From contig JANQTF010000157.1 in assembly GCA_030731845.1 (NCBI GenBank), positions 1,280 to 36,256 of the forward strand: a stretch of DNA of 34,977 nucleotides. Direction: 5' to 3'. The position numbers and the translations under genes are program-made. The notes below the pieces were generated by a model. It had not been told where the DNA came from. It did no database searches and worked only from the letters and a program-made list of their open reading frames with translations. Source of the stretch: Bacteroidia bacterium. GTDB lineage: Bacteria; Bacteroidota; Bacteroidia; J057. Within the stretch, counting starts at the first letter, position 1. Each line of letters starts with the position of its first letter. Positions 17,845-24,897 of the stretch are shown piece after piece.

Positions 17845-17882
17845 TCCGTCCGGGAGTCATTTTTTGTTTCAACATCACGTTC

Positions 17883-18647
17883 ATGATCAAAAAGACGTTA
17901 CGCTGGGTCGGCCTTGTGGTCGCAGGGTTGATATTGATTGGGCTTGCCGTGGCCTGGGCTTTTAGTGAGGTGCGTCCCGATGGTGTCACTGGCGTGGCTG
18001 CCAATGAATTGGCAAACCGAATGGAGCAAGTGCTCCAAGTGCAGGCCTGGGAGGAAACCGGCGCTGTGATGTGGAGTTTTCCCGGGGGGCACGATCACCT
18101 TTGGGACAAAGATCGCAACCTGGCCAAAATCAACTGGGGCGAAAACGAAGTGCTCGTGAACCTGGACACCAAAGAGGGCGTCGCGTTCAAAAAGGGAAAG
18201 CAACTGAGCGGATCAGATGCCAGGGATATGGTCCAAAAAGGCTGGGAATACTGGGTGAATGATGCCTTTTGGCTCACAGCTCCCTTCAAAGCTTTTGACC
18301 CTGGCGTACAAAGATCTGTGGTCGTGACCGAGGCTGGAGACAGTTCGTTGTTGGTGAGTTACAAAAGTGGAGGCGACACCCCTGGAGATGCTTACCTATG
18401 GCATTTTGATGAAGAGGGAAAGCCAGATTCCTGGAAAATGTGGGTGAGCATCATCCCTATTGGCGGGATCAAAGTTCCTTTTGACGGATGGCTCGAAACC
18501 GAGACAGGGGCGATTCTGCCCGTGTCACATTCGGGGTTGTTGAGCATCAATCTCACGGGGGTCAAAACGGCTTTTGAGTTGATCGAGTGGTTTCCCAACA
18601 GCGACCCATTTGCGCCCCTTTTGGGGGGAGAGGCAATAGGGGGCTGA
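17883..18647 (+). CDS. Membrane-anchored periplasmic protein of unknown function
   Basis: A 254-residue protein with one N-terminal transmembrane anchor (LRWVGLVVAGLILIGLAVAW) and an extracytoplasmic domain rich in tryptophan and aromatic residues (VMWSFPGGHDHLWDKDRNLA, KGWEYWVNDAFWLTAPF, YLWHFDEEGKPDSWKMWVSI). It looks like an uncharacterised Bacteroidota beta-rich envelope protein, perhaps binding a lipid or other hydrophobic ligand, but I recognise no family with confidence. It follows mnmA by 38 bp and probably shares its transcript. The ATG at 17883 is preferred over one at 17841 because it starts the anchor with positive residues. Its stop lies 3 bp from the stop of the convergent ppgK gene. 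Confidence 0.75.
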   Translation: MIKKTLRWVGLVVAGLILIGLAVAWAFSEVRPDGVTGVAANELANRMEQVLQVQAWEETGAVMWSFPGGHDHLWDKDRNLAKINWGENEVLVNLDTKEGVAFKKGKQLSGSDARDMVQKGWEYWVNDAFWLTAPFKAFDPGVQRSVVVTEAGDSSLLVSYKSGGDTPGDAYLWHFDEEGKPDSWKMWVSIIPIGGIKVPFDGWLETETGAILPVSHSGLLSINLTGVKTAFELIEWFPNSDPFAPLLGGEAIGG

Positions 18648-18650
18648 GAG

Positions 18651-19394
18651 TTAGCCAGAAATCCTGGATTCTGCGGCAATCGCCGCACCGATAATGCCGG
18701 CGAGGTTCAGCAACTCTGCCGGAACCACGGGAGCATCCACGGTCAGATAGTCGTCAAATTTGTCGAATTTTTTGCTGGCACCTCCACCTAGGATGAAAAG
18801 ATCCGGGTAAAACAGCTTATTGACGTGGTTGAGGTAGCGGTCAAAGCGCTTGGCCCAATCTTTCCAGCTGAGCTCGTCTCGTTTGCGAGCGGAATCTGAG
18901 CAATACTTTTCGGCTATATCTCCCTTGAGGATCAGATGGCCTAGCTCAGTGTTGGGTACGAGCTTTCCCTCGGCAATGAGGGCGCTTCCGATTCCAGTAC
19001 CGATGGTGAGAAGCATCACAAGGCCTTTTCGGCCTTTTCCGCCCCCAAATTTCACCTCGGCCAGCCCTGCCGCATCAGCATCGTTCACCACGGTGACAGG
19101 CATTCCGAGGGTTTGCGAAAAGAGCATCTCCACATTCACCCCAATCCATTTGTCGGAAATATTGGAAGCCATGACGGCCACTCCATTGTGGATCGGGGAG
19201 GGGAAGCCGCATCCTACGGGGCCATTCCATTCTAGCTGCTTGGTGAGCTTCACGATGGCCTCCGCCACAGCATGTGGTGTGGAGGGGGTGGGAGTAGGAA
19301 TCCGGTGTCGCTCAGAGAGCAATTCGCCAAGTTCGGTGTCTACTATGGCTCCCTTGATTCCGGAACCGCCGATGTCAATGCCTAAAATCTTCAC
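18651..19394 (-). CDS. ppgK: Polyphosphate glucokinase (ROK family)
   Basis: A 248-residue sugar kinase that phosphorylates glucose to glucose-6-phosphate using polyphosphate (and often ATP). The N-terminal phosphate-binding loop is [13 protein letters not shown]; the glucose site includes [25 protein letters not shown] is the second phosphate loop. The C-terminal stretch [20 protein letters not shown] followed by [14 protein letters not shown] and [13 protein letters not shown] is characteristic of the PPGK branch and not of other ROK kinases. The GTG at 19394 fits the usual N-terminus of the family; an in-frame TTG at 19430 would add 12 residues. A small coiled-coil gene lies upstream on the same strand. 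Confidence 0.92.
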   Translation of the reverse strand: MKILGIDIGGSGIKGAIVDTELGELLSERHRIPTPTPSTPHAVAEAIVKLTKQLEWNGPVGCGFPSPIHNGVAVMASNISDKWIGVNVEMLFSQTLGMPVTVVNDADAAGLAEVKFGGGKGRKGLVMLLTIGTGIGSALIAEGKLVPNTELGHLILKGDIAEKYCSDSARKRDELSWKDWAKRFDRYLNHVNKLFYPDLFILGGGASKKFDKFDDYLTVDAPVVPAELLNLAGIIGAAIAAESRISG

Positions 19395-19516
19395 GTGAAT
19401 GATTCCTTTTGCTTCTACACAGAAAGACAAGTCCTTTCTGAACAGGAAAAATAGGAACAGATTCTATGAAGGCCTAATATAAATGCTTATCAATTGCCCG
19501 AATCGGAATCTGTATT

Positions 19517-19780
19517 CTATAAATCGACCTGAAATTCGCCCCTAACCCCTACTTTCTTGCACATACTGCGAAGCTCCTGGCGAAAAGAAAAGGGAATCAG
19601 GGTCTCAAATCTCTTCTTTTTGAGCTTTAGGGAACGAATAATCTGGTCTTTTTCCTGGTCTGCGGTGGCTTCATGCAGATCTTTCTCCAGGCTTCTGATT
19701 TCCCGGAGCAATTCTTCTATTCGCTTGATGTATAAATCCTGGCCCACTTTTTTTCGTTCAAGTAAGAAGATTTTCAACAT
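19517..19780 (-). CDS. Small coiled-coil protein, function unknown
   Basis: An 87-residue charged protein with a long helical coiled coil (YIKRIEELLREIRSLEKDLH, then ADQEKDQIIRSLKLKKKRF) followed by a short C-terminal tail. Heptad spacing of I/L residues is clear. The opposite-strand frame over the same bases is rich in S, F and W and looks like a shadow. The ATG at 19780 is the natural start. It precedes ppgK by 122 bp on the same strand and may be co-transcribed. I do not recognise a family. Confidence 0.6.
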   Translation of the reverse strand: MLKIFLLERKKVGQDLYIKRIEELLREIRSLEKDLHEATADQEKDQIIRSLKLKKKRFETLIPFSFRQELRSMCKKVGVRGEFQVDL

Positions 19781-19861
19781 CCCAGTCTTCTGCGGTTCAT
19801 CGCAAAGCGGAGCATTTGTTGATACGTTTGAAGGTAATCATTTTTTCATTTTGTCGAAAGC

Positions 19862-20653
19862 ATGGCGTTGATCCAACATCCAAAAATTGCCAGTCTTCTA
19901 CCTGTATGGGCCCCTTTTCATGGGTTTTCCCTCTTGTTTGATAATCCCGGGCACTCACTTATTGTTCAACCCAACGGGATGCAGTTGCTTCACAATCAGC
20001 CACATAAATCGGTTGGGCTGGAGCTATTTTCCGAGCTTTCAGATTGGTTGGCTCAACTCGGTACTGCACACCTGATGAATGCATACGGTTTTTGCCCACT
20101 TCCCATGCAAAGCTACCATGTCACGGTGTGGGACGGATTGAGCGAAAAGCAGGTGCCTGAGGTGAATAGCCATTTTCAGCCGCAGGTGGGGCAATTTTTG
20201 AGCAAACTGCCAGAGTCTTTGTCCACTCGGCACACGTTTATGGAAGATGTGTCCACTGGCCAGCTATTGGTTAAGGATTATTGGGAAATTCGCTTCCGAT
20301 TCTCCCACCTAACGTTCTGGAGTTCAAAAGGATTGGCAGCGGTGCTTGAACCAGTTGATGAGCACAGTCGTCACTTATTGGAACAGCTGCGCTCTGGGCG
20401 CGAGAATCTTTCCGCTGATTTCTCCGACCGCCTGCAGTTTCACCATGAGGCAGATCACTACGTGCCTCATATCACCCTCGGCTATTTTTTAAATCCTGAA
20501 TTAGCCGGAAGAATCAGTCCGCAGGTCGAAATTGCGCATTGGGGGCGGCAGGTGGCCGAGCGCTGCAAAGACCTCACCCTCACCATGACCTCTATTGGCC
20601 TCTACGCCTATACCGACATGGTATCTTTTTTCCGAATTGGTGCTCCTGGTTGA
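19862..20653 (+). CDS. 2H phosphoesterase superfamily protein (LigT-like)
   Basis: A 263-residue cytoplasmic protein with two H-x-T motifs in the right order and spacing for a 2H phosphoesterase: HVT at 86-88 (PMQSYHVTVWDGL) and HIT at 203-205 (YVPHITLGYFL). The superfamily includes the RNA 2',3'-cyclic phosphodiesterase ThpR/LigT, tRNA cyclic phosphodiesterases and enzymes that act on 2-5A oligonucleotides; the closest group seems to be DUF1868-like. The real substrate cannot be told from the sequence. It starts with ATG shortly after the divergent coiled-coil gene, and a strong bidirectional hairpin follows its stop codon. Confidence 0.78.
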   Translation: MALIQHPKIASLLPVWAPFHGFSLLFDNPGHSLIVQPNGMQLLHNQPHKSVGLELFSELSDWLAQLGTAHLMNAYGFCPLPMQSYHVTVWDGLSEKQVPEVNSHFQPQVGQFLSKLPESLSTRHTFMEDVSTGQLLVKDYWEIRFRFSHLTFWSSKGLAAVLEPVDEHSRHLLEQLRSGRENLSADFSDRLQFHHEADHYVPHITLGYFLNPELAGRISPQVEIAHWGRQVAERCKDLTLTMTSIGLYAYTDMVSFFRIGAPG

Positions 20654-20680
20654 GCGATGCGGAAATACTATCTTGACACA

Positions 20681-20721
20681 AAAAAAACGCAAAAAGCCAT
20701 GAGGGCCTTTTGCGTTTTTTT
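20681..20721. terminator. Bidirectional Rho-independent terminator
   Basis: A 18-bp stem with one mismatch (20681-20698 with 20704-20721, ATGAG loop) has seven As at its 5' side and seven Ts at its 3' side, so it can end transcription from both the 2H gene and, on the other strand, gcdH. Confidence 0.9.
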
Positions 20722-20740
20722 GTTGAGTGCATCAGTCGCT

Positions 20741-20900
20741 CAGGAAGCGGAGGAAAATAACTTCCCGATTTTGCGTAGAGATCTTGTGCGAAGACAAGGA
20801 AGGAAAACCGAGTTTGGCGAGCCAAATGAGGATTTTTCTGACGCAGGATTCGTGCAAGAGATCAAGCTAAAAGCGGATAATATTTTTTGACGCTTCCTTA
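20741..20900. repeat. 160-bp element with imperfect terminal inverted repeats, MITE-like or structured RNA
   Basis: TCAGGAAGCG (20741-20750 region) is matched by the inverted copy CGCTTCCTTA (20891-20900); similarity extends inward over roughly 26 bp with AAAATA and TCC also matching. Between them lie small hairpins: CTTGT/ACAAG and TTTGG-CGAG-CCAAA. The right end includes the stop codon of gcdH. A 77-codon plus-strand frame here begins inside the terminator and has no family resemblance. It could be a miniature inverted-repeat element or a folded 3' UTR. Confidence 0.45.
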
Positions 20901-22103
20901 GCGAAACGCGCTGATGCCGGTAATGTCCATGCCCGTGATGAGCAAGTGGATGTCGTGGGTTCCTTCGTAGGTGATGACCGACTCGAGATTCATCATGTGG
21001 CGCATGATAGGATAATCGCCAGTGATGCCCATGCCGCCGAGGATTTGCCGGGCTTCGCGAGCGATGTGAATGGCAGAATCCACATTGTTTCGCTTGGCCA
21101 TAGAGATCTGGGCAGTCGTGGCTTTGCCTTCGTTCATGAGGGTACCGAGGCGCCAGGTGAAGATCTGCATTTTGGTGATTTCGGTGAGCATTTCAGCGAG
21201 TTTTTTCTGCTGAAGCTGAAAACCTGCGATGGGTTTGTCAAATTGCATGCGCTCGGAGGCGTAGCGCAGGGCTGTGGAGTAGCAGTCCATGGCCGCGCCC
21301 ATGGCGCCCCAGGCAATTCCATAGCGAGCCTTGTCGAGACAGCCAAGCGGGCCGCGCAGGCCAGTCACACCGGGTAGTAGATTCTCTTTGGGCACTTTCA
21401 CATCCTCAAACACGAGCTCACCCGTGGTAGAGGCGCGCAGCGACCATTTGTTATGAATTTCGGGGGTAGAAAAACCAGGCATTCCTCGCTCCACGATGAT
21501 TCCCTGAATTTTTCCGTCTGGGTTTTTGGCCCACACCACGGCAATGTCAGCAAATGGCGAATTGGAGATCCAGGTTTTGGCTCCGTTGAGCAGGTAATGG
21601 TCGCCTTCATCGCTGAAGTGTGTGGTCATGCCACCGGGGTTGGAGCCATGATCGGGCTCAGTAAGACCAAAGCAGCCCATCAGTTCGCCTTTGGCGAGGA
21701 GGGGCAGAAACCTTCTCTTTTGTTCCTCCGAGCCATACTTATAAATGGGATACATGACCAGCGAGCCTTGCACAGAGCACATGGAGCGGATGCCGGAATC
21801 CACACGCTCAATTTCCTGCATGATCACGCCATAGGCGATTTCGTCAAATCCCGGGCAACCATACTCCTCGGGCAAAGAGGGTCCAAACAAGCCCAATTCG
21901 CCCATTTCTTTCACAAGATGGGTGGGGCATTGATTATTTTGCGCCCAATCATTGATGTAGGGGGCGATGTGCTCATTGAGCCAACTTCTCACGCTACTCC
22001 GGATAAGCAGGTGCTCCTCGGTGAGAAGACCATCGAGTTGATAGTAGTCGGGCGCCTCATAGGCGTGGGCTACTTTCGCTGATTTTTGTGGTTCCACTAA
22101 CAT
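20898..22103 (-). CDS. gcdH: Acyl-CoA dehydrogenase, glutaryl-CoA dehydrogenase type
   Basis: A 401-residue flavoprotein that most resembles glutaryl-CoA dehydrogenase, which oxidises and decarboxylates glutaryl-CoA to crotonyl-CoA in lysine and tryptophan breakdown. FAD and substrate signatures are MGCFGLTEPDHGSNPGGM, KTWISNSPFADIAVVWAK, DKARYGIAWGAMGAAMDC and REARQILGGMGITGDY. The catalytic base is Glu380 in YEGTHDIHLL, the position used in GcdH. IRSMCSVQGSLVMYPI is also typical of GcdH. The length matches the family. A clear promoter lies upstream at 22133-22164. It stands alone on the minus strand and diverges from the PgpH gene. Confidence 0.93.
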   Translation of the reverse strand: MLVEPQKSAKVAHAYEAPDYYQLDGLLTEEHLLIRSSVRSWLNEHIAPYINDWAQNNQCPTHLVKEMGELGLFGPSLPEEYGCPGFDEIAYGVIMQEIERVDSGIRSMCSVQGSLVMYPIYKYGSEEQKRRFLPLLAKGELMGCFGLTEPDHGSNPGGMTTHFSDEGDHYLLNGAKTWISNSPFADIAVVWAKNPDGKIQGIIVERGMPGFSTPEIHNKWSLRASTTGELVFEDVKVPKENLLPGVTGLRGPLGCLDKARYGIAWGAMGAAMDCYSTALRYASERMQFDKPIAGFQLQQKKLAEMLTEITKMQIFTWRLGTLMNEGKATTAQISMAKRNNVDSAIHIAREARQILGGMGITGDYPIMRHMMNLESVITYEGTHDIHLLITGMDITGISAFR

Positions 22104-22132
22104 TGGTGCGGATTTACTTGTATCTCAATCTG

Positions 22133-22164
22133 CAAAGTAACTACTTTTGGCTAAAGATTTCAAA
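22133..22164 (-). promoter_or_regulatory. gcdH promoter, TTTG-N20-TTACTTTG
   Basis: On the minus strand TTTG (22164-22161) is followed after exactly 20 bp by TTACTTTG (22140-22133), a 7/8 match to TAnnTTTG. This is the expected Bacteroidota sigma-A arrangement and predicts a leader of about 25 bases before the ATG at 22103. Confidence 0.68.
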
Positions 22165-22234
22165 GACAGATTACTACCCTGAGGCTAGATAACAAATTGC
22201 TTGCAGGTTTCGTTTTTGGGGAAGAAGGAAGGCA

Positions 22235-24511
22235 ATGGAACTTAAACGCACACTTCGGGTATTTTACCTAAGAAAGCTGAGGGATAGAGAGTTTCTCGTC
22301 CGCATGCTGATCATCATGGGCTTTCTGGCGTTCATGACCATTCTGATTCCGCGCTCTGCGAAGTTGGGCTATATCCATGAGGTAGGTAAGCCATGGTTGA
22401 GGGAATCTGTTCGATCAGAGGTTGAGTTTCATTTGTATAAATCTCCGGACCAGTTTAGCGCAGAAATTGATAGCGCAAGGGCTAGTGTTTTGCCGATTCT
22501 GGAATACGATAGTACGCAAATAGACCTTGCCATCGAGAGATTTCAAAAGGTGGTACAAACCTTCAGGTCCAATCTGATTGAATTACGCAAAGTAGGCTCT
22601 TCAGCCAATCCCAAGCTTCAGGACAGCATCAAGCAGCATTATTTTCTGGAGCAGCTCGATTATCTGGACCCCTTGAAGCTCCCTGAAGGGGTTGATTGGA
22701 TTTCTAATATTACGGGCAGAGCTCCTTATATTATTTCTCGACTTGGCAAGCAAGGGTATCTGGGTTCGTTGCCAGTGACTAGCGCAGAATTTGTGTGGGT
22801 GCGCATCAATCCTTCCGAAGAGATCCAAGTGCCGCTGTCGTCCATCGTGCTGGGCAAAGATCAGTTGGGTAGGTGGCTGGAGAAGCAGTCCATCGGATTG
22901 ACGCAATCGGAGTCCAGGGTATTAGGGATTTTGCTTGCCAAAAGCATAGAGCCTACGCTTACCTACAGTGATCAGCTTACGCAACAAGCGAAGCAGGACA
23001 AAGAGAATTGGGTTTCCAGGGTGCAGGAGAATGGCAAGGTCAACAAAGGAGCCACAATCGTTCAGAAAGGTGATATTGTGACGGAGGAGATCAGCGAAAA
23101 GCTCGATGCTATGGTCAAGGAAGCAAGGGCACAGGGCGGAAAGCAACCCCGCGGCGTAACAACCGGGCGGGTGTTTTTGATTTTTCTCTTAACGATGCTC
23201 CTGCTCACCTTCTTGCGGGTGAATCGCCCGCGAATTTTCTTTTCCAATCAAAAGATTGCCCTTGTGCTGACTACCATCTTGCTTGTGGTGGCGGCTATGG
23301 TGGTGGCCACCAAGCTCAATGACGTGGCCTATGATCTTCTCAATCAGAATGATAAATTCAATCTGACCTATATTTTCCTCGCGCCAGCCTGCATTGTGCC
23401 CATTTTCATGAATAATTTCTTCGATCACCGGGTGGCATTCTTCACCAATCTGATCGTAGCTTTTTATGGTGCAGTGCTCGTGCAGCAAGGACTGGAATAT
23501 GCCTTTGTGCAGCTCGTAGCTGGAACCGTGGCCGTTTACAGCCTCAGAAGACTTCGCAAGCGGGAGGTGTTTTTCTATACTTTGGGCTTCATATTCCTCG
23601 GGTACACGGTCGCCTTTATTACCTTCAATCTTTACTCCAAAGGCAATCTCGATGCGGTCAACTTTAACACCTTACTCCTTTTTGGGGTAAACGTGCTCCT
23701 GACCATCATCGCCTATAATCTGATCTACCTGTTTGAGCAGGTGTTTCGTGTGACTTCTGATCTTACTTACCTGGAGCTGCTCGACACCAATCATCCGCTG
23801 CTCAAGGATCTTGCCAAGAAGGCTCCGGGGACGTTTCAGCATAGCCTGCAAGTGGCTAATATCGCCGAAGCAGTCGTCAATGAAATCGGCGGAAATGCCC
23901 TGCTTATCCATGTAGGAGCCCTCTATCATGATATTGGAAAAATGGCCCATCCACGGTATTTTATCGAAAATCTTCAGGATGACCTCACCCGCGATAATCC
24001 CCATGACAAGCTCAGTTGCATGGAAAGTGCCGATATGATCATTGGGCATGTGGCCAAGGGAATCTCGATGGCACAGCGCTATCATCTGCCGCGCGAGCTC
24101 GTGCATTTTATCGAAACACACCACGGAACTACGAGGGTCGAGTTTTTTTATCGGAAACATCTCAAGGAAAAAAACTGTAAAACCTCTGAAGACGAGGATC
24201 TATTCCGCTATCCCGGACCGCTGCCGTTTAGCAAGGAGACGGCTGTCTTGATGATGGCCGACAGTGTAGAGGCTGCTTCTCGATCTCTCAAGAGTCCTAC
24301 CATCGAATCGCTGAATGACCTGGTGGACAAGATCGTAGATCACAAAATAGCTGATGATCAGCTCCTCAATAGCCCGCTCACGTTTCGTGATATTTCGGTG
24401 ATCAGGGATGTTCTCAAGCGACAGCTTCACACTATTTACCACGGTCGAATCGAATATCCCAAAGCGACTGAAGAAACGACTCCGCTTTATGGTGGGGTAT
24501 TTGGAAAGTGA
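22235..24511 (+). CDS. pgpH: 7TM-7TMR-HD phosphodiesterase, PgpH family (c-di-AMP hydrolase)
   Basis: A 758-residue membrane enzyme. A first transmembrane helix near residue 24 is followed by an extracytoplasmic 7TMR-HDED domain (about 45-310), a block of seven transmembrane helices (about 312-510), and a cytoplasmic HD domain. The HD signature is complete: His536 in FQHSLQVANIAEAV, then His565-Asp566 in LYHDIGKMAHPRYF, further histidines at HGTTR, and the ADSVEAASRSL segment. PgpH proteins hydrolyse cyclic di-AMP to pApA and so control potassium, osmotic and cell-wall homeostasis; the role here is assigned by family. The start is ATG at 22235 after a purine-rich stretch. It diverges from gcdH and ends before a strong terminator. 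Confidence 0.95.
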   Translation: MELKRTLRVFYLRKLRDREFLVRMLIIMGFLAFMTILIPRSAKLGYIHEVGKPWLRESVRSEVEFHLYKSPDQFSAEIDSARASVLPILEYDSTQIDLAIERFQKVVQTFRSNLIELRKVGSSANPKLQDSIKQHYFLEQLDYLDPLKLPEGVDWISNITGRAPYIISRLGKQGYLGSLPVTSAEFVWVRINPSEEIQVPLSSIVLGKDQLGRWLEKQSIGLTQSESRVLGILLAKSIEPTLTYSDQLTQQAKQDKENWVSRVQENGKVNKGATIVQKGDIVTEEISEKLDAMVKEARAQGGKQPRGVTTGRVFLIFLLTMLLLTFLRVNRPRIFFSNQKIALVLTTILLVVAAMVVATKLNDVAYDLLNQNDKFNLTYIFLAPACIVPIFMNNFFDHRVAFFTNLIVAFYGAVLVQQGLEYAFVQLVAGTVAVYSLRRLRKREVFFYTLGFIFLGYTVAFITFNLYSKGNLDAVNFNTLLLFGVNVLLTIIAYNLIYLFEQVFRVTSDLTYLELLDTNHPLLKDLAKKAPGTFQHSLQVANIAEAVVNEIGGNALLIHVGALYHDIGKMAHPRYFIENLQDDLTRDNPHDKLSCMESADMIIGHVAKGISMAQRYHLPRELVHFIETHHGTTRVEFFYRKHLKEKNCKTSEDEDLFRYPGPLPFSKETAVLMMADSVEAASRSLKSPTIESLNDLVDKIVDHKIADDQLLNSPLTFRDISVIRDVLKRQLHTIYHGRIEYPKATEETTPLYGGVFGK

Positions 24512-24537
24512 TCAGGATGGATGAGGTCCATCAAAAG

Positions 24538-24576
24538 AGAGAGCCATTCCGGCCTGCGGAATGGCTCTCTTATTTT
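24538..24576. terminator. Strong bidirectional terminator after pgpH
   Basis: A perfect 14-bp stem (24538-24551 with 24557-24570, GCCTG loop) is followed by TATTTT on the plus strand and preceded by AAAA, so it also ends the minus-strand lipoprotein transcript whose stop is at 24593. Confidence 0.9.
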
Positions 24577-24592
24577 CACCTCTCAACAAGGG

Positions 24593-24841
24593 CTACTTCT
24601 TGCAATTGGCAAGCTCCTTGAGCGTCTCTTCGGCTGTCATTTCACCATACACCTCTTCGCACTTTTCCAGGAGTGTTGCAAGTTCTTCCGACTTGGCGTC
24701 GCCCTCTTTCAGGAGAGCTGAAAAGCTATCGGCAAGCCCTTCTATCATCTTTTCTTTGCACTCACAAATGCTTGGCTTGGATTGGCAGCCACTGAGCATA
24801 AGCAAGCTTGCCAGTGCGATGGGGATCATGATCGATTTCAT
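24593..24841 (-). CDS. Small lipoprotein, function unknown
   Basis: An 82-residue predicted lipoprotein: the signal peptide (SIMIPIALASLLML) ends in LSGC with the lipidated cysteine at residue 19. The mature part is short, helical and acidic with three or four further cysteines (CECKEKM, LEKCEEVYGEM, LANCKK), so it may form disulfides in the periplasm. No family is recognised. It lies 56 bp downstream of the A2M gene on the same strand and could share its transcript. Confidence 0.75.
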   Translation of the reverse strand: MKSIMIPIALASLLMLSGCQSKPSICECKEKMIEGLADSFSALLKEGDAKSEELATLLEKCEEVYGEMTAEETLKELANCKK

Positions 24842-24897
24842 ATTCTTCTTGGATAAATTAAGACTCGAATGTGGAGAAAATAAGTTCCTAAATCAAA

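Noticed and set aside
20657-20890. 77-codon plus-strand frame in the gap before gcdH
   Set aside because: It starts upstream of and runs through a strong terminator, and the sequence shows inverted repeats typical of a non-coding element. It could be a remnant of repeated sequence, so it is described as a repeat.
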